Translations under genes and position numbers: made by a program | Assembly (NCBI GenBank): GCA_964036315.1 | Contig: OZ038488.1 | Coordinates: 69,881,488-69,945,487 of the forward strand | Reading direction: 5' to 3' | Source of the DNA: Acanthosepion esculentum | Taxonomy: Eukaryota; Mollusca; Cephalopoda; Sepiida; Sepiidae | Length of the DNA: 64,000 bases | Part shown: piece by piece, positions 1 through 10,599 of the stretch | Layout of the letters: each line of letters begins with the position of its first letter | How positions within the stretch are numbered: the first letter of the stretch is position 1 | The notes under the pieces: model-generated | Databases searched by the model: none | What the model saw: the letters and a program-made list of their open reading frames with translations, nothing else | Told to the model about the DNA's origin: nothing

Positions 1-533
1 AATAAATAATTGTGACAAGAGTTACTTGTCCCAATAGATTCTAGAAAGTCTCTTTTGAAGTTCCATAACAGATATTCAGTGGAGTCTACTTAAAAAATAT
101 ATCAGAAACATAAATTTTTATCCCATTAAAAAAAGTTACTCTTGCAGCTAGACTTGCATAAAATTACAAACTCTTATTTACATTTGATTTAGTTCTTGTA
201 CAACTAATCCTATAAAGTAACTATTTCTTGTAACCAATGTTCCATTTAACTAGTATTTCATGTTATGTTTTATATTATGCCACACCCAGAACGAGTGAAT
301 TTCTGCAAATAAGCCTTTTTTCTATTTAACAAAAGCTAAAGAGTAAAGCCAGAAAATATATTTTGCCTATCAAGAATAAACTGCAATAGTTTTTTTTATC
401 AACAATTTGGTCAAAAGTTCAACAATTGTATATAAAAAAAGACAAATGCAACATGGAAAATAATCTTCACACTGATTTCCAGTCTGTGTACATCTGTATT
501 AATGTTTTCAGTTGTGTTACAGAATCCCACCCT
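1..533. other. AT-rich DNA, no gene seen
   Basis: No exon-like open frame, RNA gene or recognisable repeat was found. The sequence is ordinary AT-rich non-coding DNA leading into a long TA microsatellite. Confidence 0.6.
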
Positions 534-541
534 TATATATA

Positions 542-634
<93 letters not shown>

Positions 635-642
635 AAAAAAAA
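534..642. repeat. Compound microsatellite (TA)n-(CA)n-A8
   Basis: About 88 bp of TA dinucleotides with scattered TTA interruptions is followed by about 12 bp of CA and a short A run. Open frames running through it on both strands give Ile-Tyr repeats and are artefacts. The TA-to-CA polarity recurs at many other sites in the window. Confidence 0.97.
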
Positions 643-964
643 TGTAAATGCTGCCTTTAGCAGCCTCTGCTCAATGTCAAGCCACTTCCTATTTATAGGA
701 TTCATATTACAATTATTAGTACATGTTAATAATTCTAATATTAATCACTATTAACATTATTATAATATCATCACTAGTATGCCACTATAATGGATGGAGA
801 AGAAGGCAGACAGGGCAAGGATTTTTCCTGGTTTACTTTTGCTATTTTCTGGTCAAAAAAACTAAAGAGAATTAAGAATTAGATTTAACATTACAGTTAA
901 CAAACCTGAATTATCCACCTGAAACTTTTTTTTTTTTTTTGATGGGGAGCCAATTTATGCTTTA

Positions 965-1567
965 TTGATAATTACTCAGAAAGAGTGCCCCAAATGGACT
1001 AGACATTGCCTTATTCATTCTGGGGCCCCTGCTGTTCGTCTTAGGATCCTCGACAAAATCCAGAGACAGATATGCAATGTGATTGGCCCTGATCTGGCAT
1101 CTTGTTTACAGTCACTCTCTCACAGACATGCTGTCACCTCTCTTTGTCTTTTCTACAAATACTGTCATGGCAACTGCTCCAATGAGCCATTTTCGCTAGT
1201 TCCCAAACTGCATGAATTTAAATGTGCCACTAGGTCAGCATCTCAGTCCCACCCTTTCACTGTCAAAATGGTTAAGTGTAGCTATCTCTTCTACTCCAAT
1301 AGCTTCATGTCTCGCACTTCCCGTTTGTGGAACTCCCTTCCTCTTACTTGCTTCCCCGATAGCTATAATCACCAACTATTCAAATGCAATGTCAATCAAC
1401 ATCTGCAGATGCCTTGATCTATTCCCCATCCTTCTCTTCATCCTTTCCTCTTTCACGCCTCTTTACTCTTGCTCCCACTCTCTAACCTCTTGCATGCTAG
1501 TAGCAATCCTGCCTTGCTTTGGGTAAAAAGTTAAAAAAAAGAAATATATATAAATAAATAAATAAAT
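965..1567 (+). mobile_element. LINE family A, 5'-truncated 3' end with reverse transcriptase C-terminus
   Basis: An open frame of 150 codons (965-1417) encodes the C-terminal end of a non-LTR retrotransposon polyprotein. Visible blocks, in order, are SGAPAVRLRILDKIQRQ, LQSLSHRHAVTSLCLFYKY, a Ser/His-rich segment, then TSRLWNSLPLTCFP and FKCNVNQHL before the stop. This run (RLWNSLP, FK.NVN.HL) is known from LINE polyproteins of many invertebrates. The reverse transcriptase core and endonuclease are absent because the copy is 5'-truncated near 965-1010, the usual outcome of target-primed reverse transcription. A pyrimidine-rich 3' UTR of about 110 bp follows and ends in an (AAAT)n tail. The frame has no stop, so this is one of the younger insertions here. 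It shares its 3' UTR end with the pieces at 32640, 40640, 55625 and 57510. Confidence 0.85.
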
Positions 1568-2908
1568 TTGCACCATACTCTGCCATTTTTGCATGTTGCA
1601 GCAATAAAAACTCAGAAATAGGATCATTATAATGATGTTAAAAACATTTAAGCAAGATGTGAATTCTTTAGCATATGGCAAAAATAGTTAAGGGAGTCTG
1701 TAATTACAAAATAGTAAGGAATGATAGTTTAAAGCAATTAGTGGTATATGCTCTCAAGCAATGGTTAAAATGCTAAATTAAAAACTTATTGTTAGTAAGT
1801 TTGAGAGCTCTATTCTTATGGCATTGTGTCTAAGTCCAACAAATATTTATTGACTGGAATTTTAAAAAATTCAAATTTATCTATTTTAGCTAATTCATAA
1901 TTGTAATAATTAAAAGAAAAAAAAGGCAAGCATAACATGATACTTTTTCTTCTTAAGACTGACAAGCTCCTATCAAGGTTGACATTGGGAGGTATCAGTA
2001 TTTCAATGTTACTACTGACTCAGCAAGTAAAGTATCTCTGGGAAAGTTTTTTGTCCAAGTGACCACTCTTTCTTCCCTATTAACTATCTCAGCATGACAG
2101 AAATAATATTTTTGTCATTATATCTGGCATTGTGATAGAACAAGGAGAAATAGATTCATACCTCTCTCGAGGACAGAAGCAGCTTTAACCAACACTTGAA
2201 CTTTGTTTGCCAATAAACTTAAAACAGTTGGGTAATAAAACCATGCTTTTTATTTTATACACAAGATTTTAAATAATGGAAAAGAAACATACCTTAGAAA
2301 ATTGGAAAACAATTCCACTAAAAAGTTTACCCAAAGTAGATCAAACTTTTTCACTTACCTGGAAGAAAAAAGACAAGAAAAATAAAATAACTGAATTTAT
2401 TTTTATCTTGAATAATTGCTCTTAAACATCATAAAATGTTGTACAAATAGAAATTTTAACTCTTAACATAAAAAAAATTGTCATTTTTACCTATTGGAAA
2501 AAGAAAAATTTTCAAAAACAATTACAAAACAGAAAATTTGTTTTTAAAATTAAAGTATAATGGAAAAAAATGAAAGAAAAATGAAATATTAAAACAGACT
2601 GATTCATACCAGGTTTGAACACAACCTACACAACCTATGTTCTTCAACATCAAGTTATTCTATCAGCTTGTTGTGAAACGATAATATACGGAGAAAAGAA
2701 TGTCAACAAATAGATGAGCTATCCAGTCTCCTGTAATTAACATATCTACCTAGGTAGTGACAATACTATATCCATTGTCAGTCTTGAATGCTCCAGTGTG
2801 TATTTAATGTAAAGTTATTATACTATTAGTTAATCAATGACCCTGAAGTATGATAAATAGGAGCAGATTTGCTTCAGGGTCCACTGACTTATTCTCTTTC
2901 CAGATATA
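1568..2908. other. AT-rich DNA, no gene seen
   Basis: No coding frame, RNA gene or named repeat was recognised. There are short A-rich runs near 2440-2590 only. Confidence 0.55.
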
Positions 2909-3628
2909 CAGAGTGTGATGGATAAATTGTAGTCTAAATTAAGCATAAATGAAAATAACACTGACATCTAATTTTAACAAATATAATTACACAAAAATAT
3001 CTTGAAATACTAAAGAGTAAATTTATTCAATAAATTCACCACTGGCTTCAACCACAGCTTCCAGACAACTTCAGAATCTCCTGCAACTCTTCTGGATAGT
3101 GTCCTTGTTTAAGTTGGTGAATGCTGCCATAATCCTTATCTTCAGTTCATCTTTGGTGTTATAAGGAATTTTGTTGGTCTCTTGCTCAACTGCACTCCAC
3201 ACATAATAATCAAGAGGGTTGCAGTCTGGGGAGTTAGGTGGCCAGATATAAGGGGTGATAAGGTCATAGAAATTGTCTGACAGCCATGACTGGGTTCTCC
3301 TGCTTGTGTGGCATGATGCAGAGTCCTGTTGCCAGACATAGGGTCTTCCAGCAGCCAACCTTTTGATTCAGGGCAACGCTACCTTCTCAAGGCACTTGAT
3401 GTAGGCCTCTGTGTCGAGTTTAAGGCCCTCACCAACAAATTTGAGAGTTCTTTTCTTATCAGAATCATCAGTGAGTTTTCTGAGCTGCTGTACCTTCATA
3501 ATCACTATTAAACTCAGCTAATCCTCCGTACTGTCCTTAGATTGACACCTAAACACTCTAACATGTTCATATAGGAGCCTCTGGTGCAAATGTCAAGCAG
3601 TACAGCATGCCATTTCCAAATTTCACTT
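2909..3628 (-). pseudogene. Mariner (DD37D-like) transposase relic, copy 1, 5'-truncated
   Basis: On the minus strand this is the C-terminal half of a Tc1/mariner-superfamily transposase. From about 3358 to 3071 the frame reads RPYVWQQDSASCHTSRRTQ, then WPPNSPDCNPLDYYVW, then a C-terminal helix ending KSCRRF. The second catalytic Asp (QQD) and the third (NPLD) are both present with 37 residues between them, which fits a DD37D (maT-like) mariner better than the DD34D type. A TGA stop sits in the frame just before the GRPYVW block, where copy 2 also has stops, and the N-terminal part is missing upstream of about 3628. The 3' end is complete: a terminal inverted repeat at 2909-2932 (CAGAGTGTGATGGATAAATT) is preceded by TA, the usual mariner target. 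Copy 2 at 5262-6149 lies in the opposite orientation. Both copies are dead. Confidence 0.88.
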
Positions 3629-3925
3629 CTCCATTATCCTTTGGTCAAACTGTATTCTGTTTAGAAAATTTCAAAGAGCCCATTTATTGACCATAAAACA
3701 GAATCACTTGAGATCAAGATAAGAATCAAATCTTCCTCTTTTACATAGGTGTCCATAACAAATAAACATGGATATAGCTGAACAGGGGAAAAAAAACTGT
3801 CAGGCACATATAACATAGCTTCCTTTCTCAGAACTGTTGAAATAACTAAAATATTACTAGAAAGTATTTCAGGAATAATTTGAAAAATTCTAAATGGAAG
3901 ATAACAAGAAATATTATTACTAAAC
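3590..3925. repeat. Unclassified dispersed repeat E, copy 1
   Basis: About 90 bp here (3675-3765, containing CACTTGAGATCAAGATAA and ATAGGTGTCCATA) matches 45250-45350 (CACTTAAGATCAAGATAA and GTGGGTGTCCATA) at roughly three bases in four, with weaker similarity on either side. No coding capacity or tRNA-like promoter is visible. It abuts the truncated 5' side of mariner copy 1. Confidence 0.45.
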
Positions 3926-4019
3926 ACCTGCAGAGAATATAACTATGAGCGTGCTGACCATATTAGACCTTTCTAAAGACTAGTCATTTGAAATCTTACT
4001 TAACATTTGCAAATGAACA

Positions 4020-4220
4020 TATTGGAGAGCCGAGGCTAAATTCTATTTGATTCATTACATTAATTTATGCACAAATACCCTTGGGAAAGGTATGGATCAA
4101 ACTCTTCTCCCACCAGCTATGGATTAAACAGAAAAGGCTGGGCTCTTCACTCTTGGTTCACAGCCAGTCTAAATTCACAGCCAGTCTAAATTCACAGCCA
4201 TATGTAGCCCTGTCAAAGCA
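4020..4220 (+). mobile_element. SINE A (tRNA-derived), degraded copy
   Basis: The copy has a degraded B-box-like block (GAGCCGAGGCTAAATTCT), then the conserved body CCCTTGGGAAAGGTATGGAT and CTATGGATTAAACAG that all SINE A copies share. Its 3' end carries a small tandem duplication of about 18 bp (CACAGCCAGTCTAAATT, 4161-4200). The A box is not recognisable. It lies directly upstream of a Tc1 relic. Confidence 0.6.
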
Positions 4221-4261
4221 CATACTATGCAGCTAAGGAGAGAATCATGGAGTTCACAATG

Positions 4262-4845
4262 ACAGCCCTCTTATATTTCTGGATGAATATACTAGGATCA
4301 GATGAGACTAAAATAGAAATTTTGGAGCATAAAGACAAGAAATTGGAGATATCATAGTGAGACTTTCAATCCAAAGAACAACAACATCTCTATAATAAAA
4401 TAAGAGAGGAGATTTGGTTTCTGCAAAAGAAATTGGAAGCTTGGTAAGAGTTAATGGTAGAATGAAAAAAGAATTATTATGAAATATTGGATGTCAACTT
4501 GAAAGTCTCTGTTAGAAATTAGAAACTAAAGCATGGTTGGAGTTTTATACTTCATAATGATCCGTAACATATTTATGAATTTGTCCAGAAATATAAGAAC
4601 ATGAAAGTTTTACCATGCCCTTCATAGTATCTTGACCTGAATCTATTCAAAAATTTACAGGATTAATGGAATGTTTAAGATCAAGAGAACCAAATAATCT
4701 GCAACAGCTTTAAGATTATGCACATCAAGTGAAGCAAAATATCCTGGCAGATGTTTGGGCTAATATGGTAAGTTTACTGAAAAAGATTAAAAATAAAGTT
4801 ATAGCTGAAAAAGAAGGATGTACAACTGACAATTTTGTGTTATTC
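4262..4845 (+). pseudogene. Tc1-like transposase relic
   Basis: Broken pieces of a Tc1-type DDE transposase can be read in order with frameshifts and stops. SDETKIEILEH (about 4297) is the block around the first catalytic Asp. KHGWSF.LHNDP (about 4532) is the second Asp block, where the usual QQDNDP has become LHNDP, so the catalytic Asp is lost. KVLPCPS, LDLNLFKNL then correspond to the usual WPSQSPDLNPIENLW. ILADVWANMVSLLKKIKNKV (about 4740) matches the C-terminal helix. At least five in-frame stops show an old, dead copy. Terminal inverted repeats were not located. The family assignment rests on the order and spacing of these blocks. Confidence 0.75.
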
Positions 4846-5174
4846 ATTTTGAGCATACAATTATTTTTTCCCTTTTGTTTACAATTATTCAAAATATTAA
4901 AGACGTTTGTTTATATATTTAGTAATCTCATCTATTACATATCCTTGTTTGTTTTTTTTAGGAAAGTTTTACTACTCAGTTATATTTGTAATTATTTCCA
5001 ATAAAAAAAAAGTTGGCAGTATATATAGAAGAGTAAATCCACAACAACTTACTGAGATATTTTTATCCGTTTCTAACATTGTGGCATGCCAGTGACATGA
5101 TTAATCAAAATAACTAATGGATCCATACTTTTAAAAAAAAATTTTAATTACTGAAACTATTACATTACTATTTC

Positions 5175-5177
<3 letters not shown>

Positions 5178-5263
<86 letters not shown>
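5178..5263. repeat. Compound microsatellite (TA)n-(CA)n abutting a mariner end
   Basis: About 38 bp of TA is followed by about 46 bp of CA, running directly into the 5' terminal inverted repeat of mariner copy 2. A TA target duplication would be expected at this junction, so the microsatellite may have grown from it. Confidence 0.95.
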
Positions 5264-5265
<2 letters not shown>

Positions 5266-6149
5266 GTGCAATGGATAAATTGTTGGTATTTTATAATTTT
5301 TATTTTGAGCATGCACATTGGTTTTGATTTTGCTGACTGCACAATATAGTAAGGTATAGAAAAAGAGCACCATGATGCAATTCACTCTGCCAGAAATTTG
5401 GAAATGGTATAATGTACTACTTGGCATTCACGCCAGAAGCTCCAATATGAACATTTTGGTGTTTGGATGCCAGTCTAAGGACAAAGTAGAGTATTTGGAA
5501 AGAGTTGAATGAGTCTAATGGTGATTATGAAGGTATGGTAGATCAGAAAACTCACTCAATTATGAAGGTGTTTAAAGTGATCACAAGTGATGGCAATGTT
5601 ATGCCTCCATTCATCTTCCCACAGGACCTCAGACTCAACACGGAGGCCTACATTAATTGCTTTGAGGAAGCTGTGCTGCCCTAGGTCAAGTGGACAACTG
5701 CTTGAAGACCCTATGTCTGGCAACAAGACTATGCACTATGCCACACAATCAGGAGAAACCATTTATGCCTGTCAGACAATTTCTGTGACCACATCACTCC
5801 TTACATCTGGCCACCTAACTACTCAGACTACAACCCTCTTTATTATGTGTGGAGCACATAATAGAGAGAGACCACCAAAACTCCTTATGACACCAAAGAT
5901 GAACTGAAGGCAAGGATTATAGCAGCATTTACCAAATTAAACAAGGAGACCATCCAGAAGAGGTGCATGAGATTCTGAAGTCGTCTGGAGGCTGTGATTG
6001 AAACCTATGGTGAATTTATTAAATAAATTTACTCTTTAGTATTTCAAGATATTTTTGTGTAATTTTGGTAAATATATCTGTTAAAATGAGATGTCAGTAT
6101 TATTTTCATTTTTGTGTAATTTAGACAACAATCTATCAATCGCACACTG
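5262..6149 (+). pseudogene. Mariner (DD37D-like) copy 2, internally deleted, both ends present
   Basis: Both terminal inverted repeats are visible: 5262-5285 (CAGGGTGCAATGGATAAATT) and the reverse complement at 6126-6149, followed by TA. At 888 bp it is shorter than the roughly 1.2-1.3 kb of complete mariners. The 5' untranslated part runs straight into the middle of the transposase near 5395, so the N-terminal DNA-binding domain is deleted. The remaining frame reads VITSDGNVMPPFIFP, LRLNTEAYINCFEEAVLP, two stops (TAG, TGA), then RPYVWQQDYALCHT and WPPNYSDYNPL-YYVW. The codon for the third catalytic Asp is missing (NPLDYY has become NPLYY). It pairs with copy 1 as an inverted repeat over about 700 bp. 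Confidence 0.88.
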
Positions 6150-6151
6150 TA

Positions 6152-7270
6152 AACATCTGATTGAGAAACTAAATGGATTCATCAAAGTGTAGATGTAACA
6201 AGAAGCTACACAAAATCGAGTACTTCTTCAAAATTAATTTGGAATATAAAAAAAAATTTTTTTTTTAAATTAGATTAAATGAGATTATATGTCGATGTTC
6301 TTGCCTCAAATTTGATCAGGTAGAAAACTAGTTTTAAATCTAAAGAAATTGGTTAAATTTTGGTTTTATTTTTTGTGTGCATGGGGAAGAGAGAAAAATT
6401 TATTTCAAATAATCAAAGTTCATTAATTTCTCCATAAGAATATTAACAACTCAATTTCAAAGGAAATACTCTTATTTTAAAATATATATGAGATATGAAA
6501 TATTAATCTGTCAATAAATTTCACAAAATTACAAAAATATACATAATAGCTGTATTCAGTCAGTAACACTTGTATTCCTGATAATTCCTTTTCCTGATGT
6601 TTGATATACATAATACAGATGTAATGCCAAAACTTGCACAATCTTTTAATCAAAAACTAACTGACACCAAGACCTTGTATCACTATATATTTAATCATTA
6701 GAAAATTAAAGTAGGTTTTATAATGTTCCATATTTTTCACAAGCGGTTTTCTAATTCTGAGAGTTACTCAAACTACTGAACTCATTTTTTATACATTTTT
6801 TCCCTTATATATACCCCCACCATGTATATAGAAAGGAAGAAACAGTTTATATTAACCTGTCAAAACAGTATACAAGTCAGGCATATGCAGATTGCTTTGC
6901 TCAGCAGGGAAAGAATCAGAGAGCACCCCTGTGCATAAAAAGACATTATGTTACACAAGTTGATAAGAATGTATTTGCTGGTGTTGTACGCGTTGGAATA
7001 TATGGTTGGCATATTTGCAACCCTTTTCTTTGTTTGCTAACATTTTCAAGAAAAATTGTTCCTTTCTTTCTTTATGGATTGTATACCTGAAGAAGGCAAT
7101 CAGATGAATTGGCTTGAAGCAGAGTAACAACAAAAACAATATAAAAGAGGACTTCAACAGTCTGAACAATTCTTAAAATCCCCCAAATCACCAGTTACAT
7201 AAATAGCTAGTACAGGGTGAGTAAAAAAAAAAAAATATTAACATTTCACCTATAGAGATACTTTTAAGGA
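6152..7270. other. AT-rich DNA, no gene seen
   Basis: No coding frame was recognised. Near 7090 the motif CCTGAAGAAGGCAATCAG resembles a short element common near the 3' ends of some retroelements, too little to classify. Confidence 0.5.
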
Positions 7271-7485
7271 TGTACGGGTAGTGTAATGAATATTGGCATG
7301 AAAATGGAATCAGTCAGCCAAGTTCAAATCTTAGGATAGCTTGTTGTATTCACGTTCACGCAAATGCACTTGGGAAAAGCATGAATCCACCTTTTCTCCT
7401 CTAAGCTATAGATTAGACAGCAGGGTAGACAGGGATCTCTTAGCTTTGAGTGGTAGCCAGGAAAACTGGATTCCAAATCATGGTG
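7271..7485 (+). mobile_element. SINE A (tRNA-derived), A2 tail
   Basis: The tRNA-like head carries an A-box region (GGGTAGTGTAATGAATATTG, 7277) and a B-box region (AAGTTCAAATCTTA, about 7320). The body follows with CACTTGGGAAAAGCATGAAT, CCACCTTTTCTCCTC and CTATAGATTAGACAGCAGGG, then the A2-type end with GTAGCCAGGAAAACTGG. The internal RNA polymerase III promoter layout identifies it as a SINE. It is diverged, and no target-site duplication was identified. Confidence 0.72.
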
Positions 7486-7884
7486 AAGACAACAGGAAAT
7501 CACTTGGCTGTTATGGCAAATAAGTTAAGCCATTCATTAAACTAGTTGATAATTTCCGAAGGAATAAATGAACTCCGGTTTCTCTACTGCTTCATTGTGT
7601 GTTGCCATGTGTGTAGTTATGCACTTGGAAAATCTATAATGCTCTAAACTCATCTTCTTAAACATAATATAAAGTTCATATCAAATCTCTGCCAACTTGT
7701 ATTTTTTAAAAAGTCAAGGGAGATGAACCATGGTATACAAACTTCCAAACATCACTGAAAATATTTTATTACTCCACATGTTATCCAGACTTGCTTATTC
7801 TTTTTTATCAAACTTCATGCACTCTTTGAAATATTAATAAAAGCAAGAATGATTATACCAGTACTTAATTTAAAAAAAAATAAT

Positions 7885-8155
7885 GAAGATACTGGTCATT
7901 AATGAAAAAAACAACAACAATGAAGATACTGGTCATAAAAACAACAACAATGAAGATACTGGTCATAAAAACAACAACAATGAAGATACTAGTCATAAAA
8001 ACAACAACAATGAAGATACTAGTCATATAAACAACAACAATGAAGATACTAGTCATAAAAACAACAACAATGAAGATACTAGTCATAAAAACAACAACAA
8101 TGAAGATACTAGTCATAAAAACAACAACAATGAAGATACTAGCCATAAATTTAAA
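7885..8155. repeat. 30-bp minisatellite, about 9 units
   Basis: The unit is 30 bp (core GAAGATACTAGTCATAAAAA plus CAACAACAAT). Seven units are almost perfect; the first is expanded and the last diverged. The first three have GGTCAT where later ones have AGTCAT, so variants are ordered along the array. Because 30 is a multiple of three, the array is open on both strands (NNNNEDTSHK repeats on plus, TSIFIVVVFM on minus). There is no start context, homology or flanking coding sequence, so expression is not supported. Strongly degraded units continue to about 8260. Confidence 0.97.
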
Positions 8156-8269
8156 AAAAAAAACAAGAATTAAGATACTAGTTATTAAAAAATAAGAGGA
8201 ATGAGGTTATTAGCCATTAATAATAATAATAAAAAAAACAAGAATGAGGATATTAGTCTAAAGAGATTA

Positions 8270-10325
8270 CAGAATAATGGCAAAATGCTTATCTCAGAAT
8301 TTCAGACAACATTTGAAATTATTTGTGCAATTGCAACATAATACAACAGTTTGCTCTTGTTTTTTGCCAAGTTTGTAGTTGGTTATCTCCCCAACCATAA
8401 AAAAATATTTACCAGGCACTCTGATGAAACATTTAATACAAGATTGAAAATATTTCTGGCATGTGATAACAAGATAAAATAGGTAAAATACTTACAGAAG
8501 ATAGATAGTTACCACAGAGTCAACCCAGTTATTAACAGATGGTAATAAAAGCAATTTATTTAATGGATACCGTCTCAATCAGACATGTTCCTAGGATTTT
8601 CAATGATAGTTTATCACTTATTACTGAAGAGATAACAATTAAACAGCCACTAATTTCTTTTAATTACCATAAAATTGGGTTATTACTTGCACAACAACAA
8701 ATTCAGCCTTTGAGATCATCTGTAAGCTGATCAACTCCTGCTGGCCAAGTTCTTTTTTGAAATGGAACATGAGCTACTTGTCAAAGAAAACATTAAGTAC
8801 AACACAGCAGGAGTTTATTTAATGATAAATCTAATTCACATTGCTGTCTGATACTTAAATATCAGCAGGCTACCAAACACAAATACAAAGGTTAATATCT
8901 AAGTTTTAAAATTAGAAAATTACACATTTAAGAAAAAAGTTAAAGCATGCTTTTTTTTTTTTTTCTTTTTTAATCAGTTATGCAGAAATCCAAGTGAAAA
9001 TCACAAGAAATATTTTTCTCGGGGTTATAGATTTAAAATAACAATTCATTCTCCCCTCTTTTAGCTGATCCCAATCAAAGTTGTCAATGGATTTAACAGC
9101 TTTATTGTTACTACAGCCTGAGTGATAAAGGTAGTTATGGGTGAGTAGTTTACCGAAGTGATTACTCTTTACTGTATCAAACATCATGCTATGCCAGATA
9201 TTTTTTATCAAGAAATTTGGTGACTGAACAAGTTGTTTTCTGTACTAGTAAAACCTATTTCCTACCTCCAAAGGAATCAATACAAAGTTTAGAAAACTTG
9301 CTAGATGTTATGAGTAAAATCCTTTTTAAATCTACATCAAAAAATTAAGTTAAACATGATATTATTGAACCCTTTTTTTTCTCTCTAAAACTGTAATTTC
9401 AATGTAAACTTTTGTTTGTAGAAATCTCAAGTACTCCAGAGTAAATTTTATTCAAGCTAAAAGAAAAACCCTTATTTATTGGCATAATATTGCTGGTCTA
9501 TTAAGTATTTTATACAACTTAATGAAAAATAGTAAGAAGCAGTAATTCTGACTAGAATTCACAAATAATACATCTAACATAGTCAAAAGATGAAAAGAAA
9601 CTATAAGCATCAAAACAAACCCCCTTGAAAATGGATGAAGTGGTTGAAATCGCGTGGGACAATGAACAATAGATTTTGTACTCTAAAATTCCCACCAAAC
9701 GGAAAAATATAAGAATGCGATATATTTTTAAAATGCTTAATTTCTTTCTTATCCTTTTGTCTTCAGTAATCTTTCACCACCTAGAATAAATTTACAATCA
9801 GTAATATCCATGCTCAAGAACTGAGAAGATCAGATTGTTGCATGACAAAGTCAATTTTTTATATATCTCATCATAGACTCTCAAAATTTCATATTTACTC
9901 AGTTTCATATACAAATCAATTTCTCAAGTAGTAATTGATTTTTTTATTAATTTGACCAAATCAACCCTGTTGAGATTAATTACATCTTTAGAAATTGCTT
10001 TTTTATTGATGTTTGGATACAAAACTGAACAGATATCAAATTCCAAGACTATGATGAGGCACTATTCAGCCTTGCTTGATCAGCAAAAGTCCTTCATGGA
10101 CAAGTTTGTTAAAGCATGTCGGATCTAACAATGGTTCCCTCTACTCAAAAAGATACAGATCTGAATACTAGCACAACCAGCAACAGATCCCAACTAGTTC
10201 TGTCTATTCAATTTCACTCACAAGGCTTCAATCAAACCATGGTACGGTTTTCAAGAACTTTCCAAAGATGCTGCATGCTGGGATCACCTCCCCAGGCAGA
10301 TAACATCAAGAAGTCACCTCCCTGA
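8270..10325. other. AT-rich DNA, no gene seen
   Basis: About 2 kb without recognisable coding frames or repeat families. An open frame at 10116-10325 has no family resemblance and is probably chance, ending inside a SINE body. Confidence 0.5.
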
Positions 10326-10406
10326 CAAATCAATCCAGGTAAGATTTAAAATCATGTCTCATGGTCAGAAAGTGAATGTTTTAACCACTCGGCCATGTGC
10401 CTCTAA
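10326..10406 (-). mobile_element. tRNA-derived SINE head
   Basis: The minus strand begins GAGGCACATGGCCGAGTGG, a typical A box of Leu/Ser-type tRNAs, and about 45 nt later has TGATTTTAAATCTTACC at the B-box place. The layout matches the 5' head of a tRNA-derived SINE; the body probably extends to lower coordinates but could not be bounded. It is not a functional tRNA, since the T-arm consensus is lost. Confidence 0.55.
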
Positions 10407-10538
10407 AAATATAGTTTTAAGGTATTCTATATTTATGGGTTAAAGTGCTCAGAATCAAGGATATACCAAAAGTTTATGTAAATATAAAAGTAGACAGAGG
10501 TCAACACCAAACAGCAACAATCCATTTCATGCTTGAAC

Positions 10539-10540
<2 letters not shown>

Positions 10541-10578
<38 letters not shown>
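10541..10578. repeat. (TA)n microsatellite
   Basis: About 19 TA repeats, uninterrupted. Confidence 0.97.
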
Positions 10579-10582
<4 letters not shown>

Positions 10583-10599
10583 CAAATATAGTGTTAAGA

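Noticed and set aside
411..754. Overlapping open frames giving long Ile-Tyr repeats
   Set aside because: They are translations of (TA)n and (CA)n microsatellites; the same artefact recurs at about 5160, 12571, 15130, 15811, 17433, 22673, 27107, 38429 and 54504.
7080..7110. Penelope-type retroelement 3' motif CCTGAAGAAGGCA
   Set aside because: A single short motif without an open frame or defined ends is not enough to call an element.
7885..8155. CRISPR-like array
   Set aside because: Units are directly adjacent with no unique spacers and the window is eukaryotic; it is a minisatellite. The same applies to 30120-30297.
7865..8173. Open frames across the 30-bp minisatellite as repeat proteins
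   Set aside because: The period is a multiple of three, which keeps frames open by construction. No start context, signal or flanking coding sequence supports a gene.
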